From Knoxdaviesia capensis (taxonomy: Eukaryota > Ascomycota > Sordariomycetes > Microascales > Gondwanamycetaceae), in assembly GCA_001510575.1 (NCBI GenBank), contig LNGK01000006.1:2475565-2539564 (forward strand): 64,000 nucleotides of DNA, written 5' to 3'. Below, piece by piece: positions 11,560-22,718 of this stretch. A program made the translations under genes and the position numbers. The notes beneath the pieces are model-generated. The model was not told where the DNA came from, made no database searches, and saw only the letters and a list, made by a program, of their open reading frames with translations. Each line of letters begins with the position of its first letter. Position 1 is the first letter of the stretch.

Positions 11560-14500
11560 ATGGAGTCAGCTACAGAGGAAAACCTGGGACACCATGCCCA
11601 GGACATTGACGAGACGCTGGCCACAGATGCTAGCCACGAGATTACGATGGCTATTGACTTTCTTCCTGATAGAACTTTGGGATGTGCTTTCATGTCACAT
11701 AGTGACAATGTCATCTCGGTGCTAACAACAGATGCCATTCTTGCCGACGTTACGAATGTGGAAAATCTCCTCTGTCATGTTACCCCGACTACGATTCTTG
11801 TGCCTATGCGGGCTCCAGCTATCCTGGTTGAGTCAATTGAAAAATACCTGGCACAACAATCCCTCGGTGAGAGAGGAACTCCATGGCTCCCAAATGTCGA
11901 TCCTTGAACTGACATATCCGGGAATATCGTGACTCTAGACTCCGTAACCGAAGCTGCTGTTCTTCGGACTCGGGACTCAGCTCAGTTCGACTATGACGCA
12001 GCTCTGGCTCTTCTCATCGACGAAATTGGGTTGTCTCCCAATGCCCCTGAAGCCATCATTGCTCGCTTCGACCCGAATACAGATTCCTCGAGCATAGCTC
12101 CGCGCCCTGGACAGGATTCCCAAGTCCGGCTTCTCATGTTGGGAACTCATCTGGATCTGGACTCGAAGCTGTCGGTTAGTGTAATACAAAGTGACTGGGG
12201 GAATCGACTTACGATTTTCTATTTTTTAACCTCTTTTCTCCATCTGAATATACAGTCTGGACCGGACTAACCAAAATTCATAGATTGGGTGTATCGGTGC
12301 CGTCCTTCAGGATGTGAAGCGCCGCATTGATTCCCGGCTGACGCTGGGGTCCTCGGCCCCAACCGTCCTCAAATCGTTCTCACTTGATGGCTACATGACA
12401 ATAAGCCAAGATGTCCTCCAATCGCTTCAGGTTTTCCATTCTGAACCTCACCCAAACTCACAGGCAGCGATGTCTTCGAAGAAGGGGCTGCACAAGGAGA
12501 GCCTGTCCATTTTTGGCATATTCTCCTCCTGTCTTTCTCTTCCTGCAGCGCGCACTCATCTGCGGCGGATTCTGACTAGGCCTATTCTTGATATCAATAT
12601 GATTTACCAGAGACACACTGCTATCGGATTGATAAGCGACGGACACAATTACACTCTCGCAACCAGCATGCAGAAGCAGTTTAAAAGCATGGCCAACATA
12701 CGCAAGGCGGTCTTACATATCCAGGCCGGGGTCGACCCGCTTTCCGGCAGTGCATGGAGCGACTATGGCGTCTGGGCCGTGCTTCGGAAGTTTTGCCTGG
12801 CATCTGAAGAGCTCATTCAGTGTGTCCATAGTCTGCATGAGTGTGAAGAAATTCCGGAGATCCACAAGGTTTGCATCATGGTTCTCCTTCGACCGACTGT
12901 ATCATTCGGATACTAACTTTCAATCTTTTCTCCTATTCCTTTCTGATTAATGTTTAGTTGAAAAACTGTCTTGATGCCCCTACAATTAGCTACATCTTGT
13001 CAAGAGTTCAGAGTACCGTGGACTTTTCACTATCCAAAGAGCGTTCTCGAACGATTGTTGCGACCGGAGTCAGTGCCGACTTGGATGAACTGAGACGGTG
13101 GTATGATGGCATGGACTCGCTTCTTACAGATGCAACGGCTCATGTCCTCACAGATGCGCCCGAAGAGTATCGCCATGCCATACGCAACTGTGTTTTTTAC
13201 CCCCAAATTGGCTTCCTTACCTTTGTATCTCCTGAGCGAGCCGTAGGATCGCCCTTGAGCGGTGGATCAGGTGGTCAAGATTGGGAGAAGCAGTTCGAAA
13301 CTGAGGACGGCGTGTACTTCAAGAACACCAAAATGAGACATCTCGATGAACGATTTGGAGACGTGTATGGACGAATCTCGGGTAAGTGACAGGCCAGTCT
13401 CATATTGGAAGGCAAGTGAGCTAACGGCCGAACCACCACCGGCCAGACATGGAGGTTGATATTATTTATCGACTTTCGACGGATGTTCTCAAATACTCGG
13501 AAGTTTTGCTGGCCATATCAAATGCATGCGCCGAGCTTGACTGCTTGATTGCGATGGCGTCCTGCGCAAAGAAATACTCCTGGATTGCTCCGGAAATGTC
13601 CGAGGATCCTATCATCCACATTGAGAAGGGACGCCATCCTCTACAGGACCTGGTGGTATCTTCATTCATCCCCAACGATTGTACTCTTGGACACGAGATT
13701 GGACCAATCTTGGTGGACGAGGATGGAACCCGGTTCTCTCCCCCGCGTGTGGCTTTGCTGACTGGCCCAAATCATTCGGGAAAAAGCGTGTACCTGAAGC
13801 AAACAGCGTTGATTGTGTACCTGGCCCATATTGGTAGTTATGTCCCGGCCACCAAAGCTGTTATCGGGGTTACAGACAAGATCATGTCGAGGATCAACTC
13901 ACGAGAGAATTCGCTGTGCAACGAGAGCACCTTTGCTGCAGACATGAAACAGATCGGCGCCATGATCTGGACAGCTACGAAGAAGAGCCTACTTCTAGTG
14001 GACGAATTCGGCAAGGGAACCCGATCTGATGACGGCACGGGACTGTTCATGGCCGTTTTGTCAACTATTCTCAGACGAGGCCGAGAATGCCCGCGGATGA
14101 TTGCAACTACACACCAGTTCGAGGTGTTTAGCACCCCGGTATTTCAGGAGTATGGGGGAGCCATTGGTCTCTACCATATGGAGGTGTACATCGACGAGAC
14201 TGCCGAGAATCCCCACGGCGAACCGACTTACTTGTACCAGCTGAAGCATGGGCCAACCTTTTCGAGCTTGGGAACTGTCTGTGCTGCGATGAATGGAGTC
14301 GAGGCCGATATCATCGAAAATGCCAAGATCTTCTCCCGCGCGCTTGACCAACACGCCAACCTTCGGGTTATCTTGTCGAGTCTCAGCAGCGAGTACCGGG
14401 ACAAGTTGGAGGTGGCAGAGGAATGCGTGCTCAGATACTTGCAGATGTGCTCCGAGGCCGTGAACCGAGAGGATACCGATGGTGGTGGCGGCGGATCATC

Positions 14501-14591
14501 ATCCTCGAGACAGTTGATACTACGGGAAGATCTTGATTCTCTGCTCGGTGGTGAAGAGACAAGCTCGCATGGGGGATCGAACGTGTTTTAA
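11560..14591 (+). CDS. msh5: Meiotic MutS homologue MSH5
   Basis: MSH5 pairs with MSH4 to form a meiosis-specific clamp that stabilises Holliday junctions and promotes crossovers. Five exons, 11560-11866, 11939-12174, 12284-12868, 12958-13381 and 13447-14591, join in frame to 898 aa. The N-terminal region carries EITMAIDFLPDRTLGCAF, the MutS-II-like fold start seen in MSH5. The core (LSIFGIFSSC... LRRILTRPILDINMIYQRH) is the clamp/lever region. The ATPase has Walker A TGPNHSGKSVYLKQ from residue 623, GSYVPA, and Walker B LLLVDEFGKGT (Asp about 703), followed by ATTHQFEVF. The VYLKQ and GSYVPA signatures fit MSH5 better than MSH2-4 or MSH6. The tail is a Gly/Ser-rich segment. All exons are open with no inactivating change, so a working meiotic pathway is likely. 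The GTG at 11512 was rejected as start. Confidence 0.93.
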
Positions 14592-14675
14592 CACAGAAAC
14601 CACGCAAAGTATTAATAGTAGTAATTCCTTTTTTTTTTCTCCTTTTGGTTTTTTCTTTTTTCCCCTTTTTATTCA

Positions 14676-15437
14676 TTACCTTTGTTCGCGCTGAGTAGCT
14701 ATCCGTTTAATGGAAATCGCTGTGGCATTTACAAGGAGCTGGTGCTCGACCTGATGAAACCTGGCTTCCAGATCTTCCAAAGTGTCCCCAGGCTGGCACG
14801 GCACCTCCTGGATGAGAATAGGTTCCCCCCTATCCACCTCGACCGACACCTGGTGAACCATGACACCGGTCCGGTTCTTTTCCAGCGTGCCGGCTTGGAA
14901 ATCGGCAAAAGCTCTGCCGATTGCGTTGGCTCCATCGTACATACCTGGACCATGGGGGGAGAAAGTTAGTTGTGTATTGCCCCGTCCCCCCATTTTACTA
15001 CTGCTTAAAGGGTGAAGTGACATACCTGGAAGAGCTGGATGGAGGTTGATGACTGGAACACCAGCATCTGCCACCGGATTCAGGAAAGAGGAGCTGAAGA
15101 TGTGCATCCAGCCAGCCAGGACAATCAAGTCGGGCTTGTCTTCCAGGACGACCCGGGCCAGGGCGCCATCGTATCGCGAGCGGGCATCGAGGACCTTGGC
15201 GGGGTCTTTCTCGCCAGCCTTCTGGAAGCCTTCAGCTACCAGGTTGAAGTAGCGGGATGGGATTCCGGCATTTTCGGCACGCTTGGTGGCAAAGACATTT
15301 TTCCGGTTGGTGATGACCTTGACCACCTCGCAGTTGAAGAGCTCGGAGGATGCTGCACAGGCATTGATTATGGCCTGCAAGTTTGTTCCATTTCCAGAAC
15401 ATAACACCACCAAACGGTACTTGGGAGGAGAGGACAT
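14676..15437 (-). CDS. ade8: Phosphoribosylglycinamide formyltransferase (GAR transformylase)
   Basis: This enzyme uses 10-formyltetrahydrofolate to formylate GAR, the third step of de novo purine synthesis. Coding exons are 15437-15026 and 14944-14676 on the minus strand, giving 226 aa. The N-terminus VVLCSGNGTNLQAIINAC is the phosphate-binding loop; VINLHPALPG (around residues 129-138) is the catalytic loop, and DRGEPILIQEV follows. The 81-nt intron lies exactly after ALPG; its removal gives ALPG-MYDGANAIGRAF, the family sequence. The intron has no stop and is a multiple of three, so retention would only add 27 residues in the active-site loop. The product is a free-standing enzyme like yeast Ade8. 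The gene is divergent from the PP2A subunit gene. Confidence 0.96.
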   Translation of the reverse strand: MSSPPKYRLVVLCSGNGTNLQAIINACAASSELFNCEVVKVITNRKNVFATKRAENAGIPSRYFNLVAEGFQKAGEKDPAKVLDARSRYDGALARVVLEDKPDLIVLAGWMHIFSSSFLNPVADAGVPVINLHPALPGMSLHPLSSSKMGGRGNTQLTFSPHGPGMYDGANAIGRAFADFQAGTLEKNRTGVMVHQVSVEVDRGEPILIQEVPCQPGDTLEDLEARFHQVEHQLLVNATAISIKRIATQREQR

Positions 15438-16310
15438 GATGAGGAAATGGTGTGGGGTTCTTTTTTTTCTTTCTCGGTAAGACTTTGGAGCGAAGTCGTG
15501 ATGGTCATGAAAATGAGAGAATGATGCTATAAAGGCAGCTGAGCCTGTGTTTGTCTCTGAAGGAAATCAAAATCTGCACCCCTCCCCCAATTTGAAAAAA
15601 AAAAAAAAAAAAGGTCTGATATAGATAAGATAGGAGGACCGATCATTCCTGGCTCTCTCCTACCACTTTAAGCTGTCTCACATACAAGTCCGCAACAGCC
15701 TCATCTGACGTTTGAGAGCTGCAACCAGGCTAATCAGTGGACTTGCACCCTGTGATTGGGCCGCGCCATATGACTAATCTTTTGGGCCCCCATAGCCCCT
15801 CTGTGCTGAAGCAAGTACGTTTTTTTGGGCGTGCCTGCTGCCATCAAAAGCAAAAAAGCAACCGAGGGGGTGGCTGCCAAGTCATCTTCCCATTCTCCAA
15901 AACCCGAACTTACTCACCTTCTACATAATCTTGCCCTCTCACCTCATTGACAACAACAACACCGCATAACCTAAACAACCTACGTTGACTTCCATCATTT
16001 GAACGCAAAAAGACCTAAATAACTTTTTTCTTTTCCCCTCCCTAACCTCCTCCTAAAATATTCCGTGATAGCCAGCGAGGATATTTTGTGCTTTTTCTTT
16101 TCTTTGTTTCTTTTCCCGCCGCTTTTTCCTCGTTGCGTTTTCCGTTCCCCATTTTCCACCCAGCTTCGATTTTCCCTCTCTCTGGTTTTTTTACGGGTCA
16201 CGCTGGTCCCTCCCGATCTCTCGATATCCCGTGCTGCTCCATCCAGCTTCCGAACCCCGTTTCTCGATTCCTGGCCACCACTTGGCCGGAGTCTCCTCCC
16301 AGTTGAAAAG
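15438..16310. other. Divergent promoter region, GAR transformylase / PP2A B55
   Basis: The 873 bp contain an A run at about 15594-15612 and a long CT-rich stretch (16020-16300) just before the PP2A subunit start, probably its leader. No gene is seen. Confidence 0.6.
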
Positions 16311-18495
16311 ATGGTAGACAGCGAAGCGAACACTCCGACATGGAAGTTCACCCAGTATGTTTGGCGTCCGCCTTTTCTTTGCCTTGGGAATGGCCACATG
16401 CGTGTGCATATCCCCGCTTCTCTGGTTTTTGCTTGCTCACACATTTCATCCCGTTTAGATGCTTTGGCGACAAGGGAGATGTCGAGGATATCACTGAAGG
16501 TAACTTGGACTCGTAGATATTTCTACTTTATTCTTCCCCTCATTCGCTCTCTTCACTTTCTCGTTTATTTTTTTTTCGGCACGAAGACATGATTTATCGG
16601 CTTGGAGCTAACTCTGCTGGCTTCGTTTGTGTATAGCGGACATCATTTCGACCGTGGAGTTCGATCACACCGGCAACTACCTCGCTACCGGCGATAAAGG
16701 CGGACGTGTTGTCCTTTTCGAGCGAAATGAGACGGTAAGCTGTCCCTGCCACTCTTGAACCCATCAGATGACGATGTGTGCTGCTCCTCCATGTGCTCGC
16801 AGGCAAATGGAGTGTGCTACAGGTGGAACCGACCAAAGCCGACATTTCGAAGCACCCGTCACTAACCCCCAAGTCGGTGATGAATAGAAAAAAACTTGTG
16901 AATACAAGTTCCACACCGAATTCCAATCCCATGAGCCAGAGTTTGACTACTTAAAGTCGCTTGAAATCGAAGAAAAGATCAACAAAATCAAGTGGTGCCG
17001 CCGACAAAACGCCTCCCACTACCTTCTCTCGACAAACGATAAGACCATCAAGCTCTGGAAAGTGTTTGAGAAGTCTCTGAAAGTCGTCGCCGAAAACAAT
17101 CTGTCGCAAGACTTGACTCCCGGAAACCTTCCCGGCGGCGGAGCCACCATCTCCCGACCTCTCAACCACCCGCAATTCCGCAGCCCGACCGACCTGAAGT
17201 TACCTCGCCTAACCCACCATGACACCGTGGTTGCCGCGGTGCCGCGACGGACCTATGCCAACGCCCACGCCTACCATATCAACAGCATATCGGTGAACAG
17301 CGACGGCGAGACCTTCATCAGCAGCGATGACCTAAGAATAAACATGTGGAACCTCAACATCCAGGACCAGAGCTTCAACATTGTCGACATCAAGCCTGCG
17401 AACATGGAAGAGCTCACCGAGGTCATAACCGCCGCCGAGTTCCACCCGTTGAGCTGCAACTGGTTTATGTATGCTAGTTCAAAGGGAACTATCAAACTGG
17501 CGGATATGCGTGAGAGCGCACTCTGTGACCAGCATGCCAAATGTAAGCTACCGCCCGTCCCCGTTTGCTTTGTCTTTTCCATTTCCCTCATCGTTGCACA
17601 CGTGCCCGCCCGCCCGCCTCTGCCCCTACTTATTCCCCGGCCATGTTCCCCTTCTTCCCTCCACTTGCCTTTGTCCCTCTCCCCATCTTTTTACACCGAC
17701 CTTTCTTCCTGTCTTGCACATATCTAACCCACACTTACAATCCCCCCCCATACGTAGTGTTCGAGCAAGAGGAAGATCCGGCGACGCGATCGTTCTTCTC
17801 CGAAATCATCTCCTCCATCTCCGACGTCAGATTCTCGTTTGATGGCCGGTATATCCTATCTCGTGACTACTTGACCGTCAAGATCTGGGATATCAACATG
17901 GAGCGCCAACCCATCAAGACGATCCCCATTCACGAACATCTGCGGCCGCGCCTGTGTGATACGTATGAGAACGACAGCATCTTCGATAAGTTTGAAGTTG
18001 TCTTCTCCGGAGACGCGAAGAATGTCATGACGGGCAGCTACAACAACAACTTCATGATCTACCCGTCTGACCCCGATCGCGAGACCGAGGTTGTCCTGCA
18101 GGCCGACAAGTCGGCCTTCAAGGCTAAGAAGATTGGAGTCCCGACCCCGATCAACTCGTCGTCCAGCCCGGGCGGCCGTAAGGGATCGTCCCGGTCGGGT
18201 AGCCCGGCCGGTGTCGGCCAGCGGATGCGGAAGGAGACCGACGCAGACCAGATTGATTTTAACAAGAAGATTCTGCACATGAGTTGGCATCCCTTCGAAG
18301 ACAGCATTGCTATCGCTGCCACCAACAATGTGAGTACTGATTTCCTCGCTGGGGCGAGATTACTTATCTGTTCCAGGCAGTGCCCCTCACCTTTAATTTT
18401 TGCCCCCCCCCCACCTCTTTTTCTTGGATTTACCAGGATATAAGCTAACCAGACTTTTCCCATCCAAATAGCTGTTCGTGTTTTCTGCCCTTTGA
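16311..18495 (+). CDS. pabA: PP2A regulatory subunit B55 (Cdc55/PabA type)
   Basis: B55 subunits are seven-bladed WD40 propellers that target protein phosphatase 2A, with roles in mitotic exit and septation. Six exons, 16311-16354, 16459-16499, 16637-16734, 16888-17542, 17758-18329 and 18472-18495, join in frame to 477 aa. Diagnostic stretches are WKFTQCFGDKGDVEDITEAD, STVEFDHTGNYLATGDKGGR, EPEFDYLKSLEIEEKINKIK, and SSISDVRFSFDGRYILSRDY. A Ser/Gly-rich insert (SSPGGRKGSSRSGSPAG) lies between late blades, as in other filamentous fungi. The last exon is only 24 nt and encodes LFVFSAL, closing the propeller. The A. nidulans name pabA is used by analogy. Confidence 0.96.
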
Positions 18496-19167
18496 AGAAC
18501 TGGTTAGGACATTTTAAGATAATGTAAATAAAGGGCTACCATAGGTTAATACAAAATTAACTTGCAAAGAAACAAAAATCAATTGCTAAACATTCACTTT
18601 GAAAGCACCGAATTTCCTTCTGTTTAGAATGGGATATGTCTAGCTCTTTTATACAAAATGCCTGATATGTATTATGGTTATTGGATATAGTTATAAAGCA
18701 CATTGATACATGTCTTAATTCCGATGAGGAATTACTTCTTGTAGACGAAGCTGGAGATATGCCTGAACCTTTAGGACTAAAATACCTTCGTAGCTATATC
18801 CAGCTTGCTAGTGACTTGAGTAGCTGAGCTGTGATGCTGTTCGATATTATTATTAAGCAGTTAAGCTTTCTGGAATATAGTGGCGGACTCCACTATCTGG
18901 TTTTAGCTTTAGGTATGAGCACATCATATTTTTGGAAGGGAAAGTATATGCAGACTAAGAACAGCCTGGCATATTTGTGTTTTCTAAAGCCCAAACTCCA
19001 TTTTGGTGTCTTTGTTTAACCTCACACATATAGAGCAACATCCCTTTCTATAACACCGTTATTCATTTGTTTTTTTCTCCTCTCAAGTCTTCACTTTCAG
19101 TCTCTTCCGCAAACTATGCCCATTTCTCCGGCGTTCACCTATATTACGAGATCCGAGCAGCAGCACC
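18496..19167. other. AT-rich intergenic block, possible decayed element
   Basis: From about 18520 to 19020 the base composition falls well below that of the neighbouring genes. A plus-strand frame at 18831-19019 (62 aa) has a protein-like look but no family I can name, and stops are frequent in all other frames. This may be a fragment of a mutated transposon or just a low-GC spacer. Confidence 0.4.
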
Positions 19168-19975
19168 ATGGAGCAAGCACTGGGTAACGGGGGTCGCAAC
19201 CCCATAGAGACGTGGTTCTGGGAAATGCCCGTGTGCACACGATGGTGGACGACAGCAACGCTGCTGACCAGTGCGCTGGTGCAATGCGGAGTGGTGACGC
19301 GATTCCAGCTGTTCTATAGCTACAGATCGGTATTTTACAAGTCACAGGTGCGTCTTTTGCCGGTGCGACAAGCAGAGGGTGTCGGCGTGTGTGTGTGGTG
19401 GTATCACGAAACTAACCTTCTGACGGCTCCCGCCATTCTAGTACTGGAGACTCCTGACGACGTTCCTCTTCTTCGGCCCGCTCAACCTCGACCTGCTCTT
19501 TCACGTGTACTTCCTGCAGCGATACGCGCGGCTCCTGGAGGAGTCGTCGGGGCGGTCGCCGGCGAAGTTCACGTGGCTGATTCTGTGCACGGCGGCGACG
19601 CTGCTGGCGATCTCGCCGCTGGTGTCGATTCCGTTCCTGGGCCACCCGCTGTCGTCGACGATGGTGTACATCTGGTGCCGGCGCAACCCGGACACGCGGC
19701 TCGGCTTCTTCGGGCTGGTTGTGTTCTCGGCGCCGTACCTGCCGTGGGTGATGATGGGCATCAGCCTGCTGCACTACGGGACCATCCCGAAGGACGAGAT
19801 CGTGGGGGTCATTCTGGGCCACTTCTGGTACTTCTTTACCGATGTGTACCCCCCGCTGCACAACGGGTCGCGGCCTTTTGATCCGCCGCGCTGGTGGAGT
19901 CGGTTGTTCTCGCGGGATGCTGGGGAGAATGAGGCGGAGGCGGCGGCGGCGGCGGTGGTGGACGGTGGCCGGTGA
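19168..19975 (+). CDS. Der1-like (derlin) ER protein
   Basis: Derlins are rhomboid-like pseudoproteases of the ER membrane that help export misfolded proteins in ERAD. Exons 19168-19347 and 19442-19975 give 237 aa. The N-terminus has the cytosolic helix and PVCTRWWTTATLLTS; the intron removal creates SQYWRLLTTFLFFGPLNLD, with the conserved WR motif. Membrane segments include FTWLILCTAATLLAIS, LGFFGLVVFSAPYLPWVMMG and DEIVGVILGHFWYFFTDVYP; the GxxxG-like GVILGH segment fits the family. There is no Ser/His dyad, as expected for a derlin. The tail is short with an Ala run from GCG repeats and no SHP box is evident, so I cannot say whether it corresponds to Der1 or Dfm1. Confidence 0.93.
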
Positions 19976-20883
19976 TTTTCTTTTGACGACATCATGACCC
20001 TTTTCTTTTCTCTCTTTTTTTTATGTTTGATGTATGAATACCAGGCCTCTCTCGCTCCCTCATTTTTGTCTACTTCGTTCGGGCTTGGTTGCATGGAGAG
20101 CGACTTAAAATCTTACGTGTATTTGGATGCGGCAGCCGGCTCGCCCTTGACTTTACCTGGCCTTTTGGCTCCGGCTTATTTTCGTTCTATCTTCTTGTTT
20201 CTTATCTTAACCAGTCTTCTACATCTTCCTTTGCAAGGTGAAGTCTACAGGTTTACAGTTTCCTACTCTCCTACAGATAGAATGGGTGGCTCGATAGATC
20301 ATCCAGGGGGACATTGCAGAGCAGACACCTCTACCCCGGAATAGAAACAGGAAGATCCATATAGAAGCAGAACAACCGGACTCTGCAAGATCAGGAACCA
20401 TTTACCATCATCTACTGTACTACTGACTTCTTGATACTGGGGGGGGGATTTGTGTGGGGTCCTGGCTTCATGTCGATCTATGTAATCGCCAGGCTGGCCA
20501 TTAATTTCTGCATCCGGGAGAGTCGACCATTTTTCAGGGACATTTTCAGAAATAAACAAGTCCGCTACATATTTCCGCCCCACGTGTTTATTGGTGCTCA
20601 CTTCTTGCTCACGCTTCTTCCTCTATCCAAACCCAACCAGGCATTATTTTTCATTTCTCTGCGCCACGATCGGTTTCTCTTCCATCCTTTTCTCTCCCTT
20701 TTTTTTTTTTTTTTCTTCTTCTCCTCTTCTTCGTTTCATTCAATTCCTCTTTTCCCCCCTTATTAATTGCCTTCTCTAACCCCCCCGTTCTGTTCTTTTG
20801 CCTTCTTTCTCCTTTCCTTCCTTTTGTTTTAATATTCAATGGCGTTGTCTGCAAATTGATTGTTCTTGTTCTCTCGGCATACA
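19976..20883. other. Intergenic, derlin 3' flank and UAA transporter promoter
   Basis: The 908 bp are T-rich near both ends (20697-20760 especially) and hold no open frame of interest. The T/C stretch just upstream of 20884 is probably the transporter leader. Confidence 0.6.
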
Positions 20884-22442
20884 ATGGTTGCCAGTCGCTG
20901 GTTGGCTGGGGGCACGTCTCTGGCGTTGATTTTTGGAGGATGCTGTTCTAATGTAAGCGGGCTTAGCCATGTAGCTATCCATGCTGGTGGGAAAAGCAGC
21001 ACCACCACCAGAGAAACCAGCAGCCCTTCCTTTGCCTTCGCCAAGATGCCGATAAGATTAACACATGCTTTCTTCTTCTCATTCTAGGTTTTTGCTCTTG
21101 AAGCCATTGTGTCGTAAGGATATATCCTCCCTTGATCTTTTGCCTCCGTTTCCTGTTTCAACCGGGTTGTGCTCACGCGCGTGTGCCTTGCGACGCGAGG
21201 ATCTAACATCTTTTTCGTGTGTTTCTTGTGACACTATTTAGTGCGGAACCTTCCAGTGGTATGTGATATATATGCCGACATCCCTCTTGAGAAGGTCATT
21301 TGTCGACTGTTCTTTTCCTAACATTTCACCCCGGCCCACAGGTGCGCTTCTCACGTTTGTCCAGTTTCTCTTCGTTGCCACCACGGGGTACGTTGCCCAA
21401 TTCGACCGATCACGGCCCCCTTTCTTCCTGGCGCCGAACCACGTCCCGATCAAGCTCTGGCTGGTGAACATCATCCTGTTCTTCAGCATCAACGTCCTCA
21501 ACAACCATGCCTTCAGCTTCGATATCTCCGTGCCCGTGCACATCATCCTGCGGTCGGGCGGCAGCATCACCACCATGATTGCCGGGTTTCTCTACGGAAA
21601 ACGATATCCGTTCATCCAAGTGGCTGCCGTTGTGCTGCTGACCATAGGAGTCATTATTGCCGCCTTCTCCGATGCTTATGCAAAGGCTAGTACTGCTTCC
21701 GGCGTCGGCCGAGTTATCCGCAGACACGTTAAGCCATGGCGACGACTACGGCTGTTCCGTTCAGCTATCGGGGCGCAAACCAGCTGACTTGTGATCATTG
21801 CGTCTTCTTCTGTCTGTTTAGGGAACCGATAACCACGAAGAGACACAGGAACAGCGGAAGAGCTTTCTCCTGGGCCTTTCTGTTCTTTTCTTTGCGCAAG
21901 TCCTCTCCGCGATCATGGGACTTTACACCGAAGGCATCTACAAGAAGTACGGCCCGCAGTGGAAGGAGAACCTCTTCTACACGCACGCGCTCTCGCTGCC
22001 TCTGTTTCTGCCGTTCGTCCCGTCGATCATCTCCCACTTTGGGAAGCTGTGGAACAGCTCGAAACTCACGCTTTCATCGGTGCCGTTCGTCGATGCGGAC
22101 ATGCCGATAATCCAATCCGAGGTGGGCGTTCCGAAGCAGATGATCTATCTAGTGACGAACGTGCTCACCCAGTACGCATGCATCCGCGGCGTCAATCTGC
22201 TGGCGTCGACCGCCACCGCGCTTACCGTCACCGTTGTGCTCAACATCCGGAAGCTGCTCAGCCTGCTGCTGAGCATCTGGCTGTTTGGCAACAGGCTGCC
22301 GATCGGCACGATTTTCGGCGCCATGATTGTGTTTGGTGCTGGTGGGCTCTACTCGATGGGCTCGCAGCGGCCGAAACCAGAGCAGAAGAACAGCAGCGGC
22401 AGCAATAATAAAGACAAGACCGAGAAGGTCAAAAGGTCATAA
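20884..22442 (+). CDS. UAA-family nucleotide-sugar transporter (Yea4/SLC35B4-like)
   Basis: Members move UDP-GlcNAc (and sometimes UDP-Xyl) across ER or Golgi membranes; the yeast relative Yea4 supplies chitin synthesis from the ER. Exons 20884-20952, 21088-21113, 21242-21258, 21342-21727 and 21822-22442 give 372 aa. Joined, the start reads LIFGGCCSNVFALEAIVS then AEPSSGALLTFVQFLFVA, which aligns with human SLC35B4 (GCCSNVIFLE...TFAQFLFI). VNIILFFSINVLNNHAFSFD and HIILRSGGSITTMI follow. The second half has GLYTEGIYKKYG and an RKLLSLLLSIW helix. The C-terminus KVKRS is a K-x-K-x-x retrieval signal, consistent with ER residence. The donor of intron 4 (GTTAAG at 21728) is my best choice; all other junctions are secure. 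Confidence 0.92.
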
Positions 22443-22718
22443 TTCCCCAATTTCTTTCTTGACTATCTTTCTTCTTTCGTTATTTCCTCGGTCAGAAGGG
22501 AAAGGAGAGGAGTACTAAGTTGAACGTGTTTTCTCGGGAGTCAAGCCTAGCAGAGAGTGGAAAAGGGGCAGGAGACATGTTTTCTTGGACGTACTGCCGA
22601 CGTGAAGAGAGAAAGGTGGATTCAAAAAGGAGAGATGTCACGGCCCTTCTGGACAGGCTCACACCAAAGTTGGAATTATCTTCTAACATGCATAAACTGT
22701 TGACTCCCCCCTGACAGA

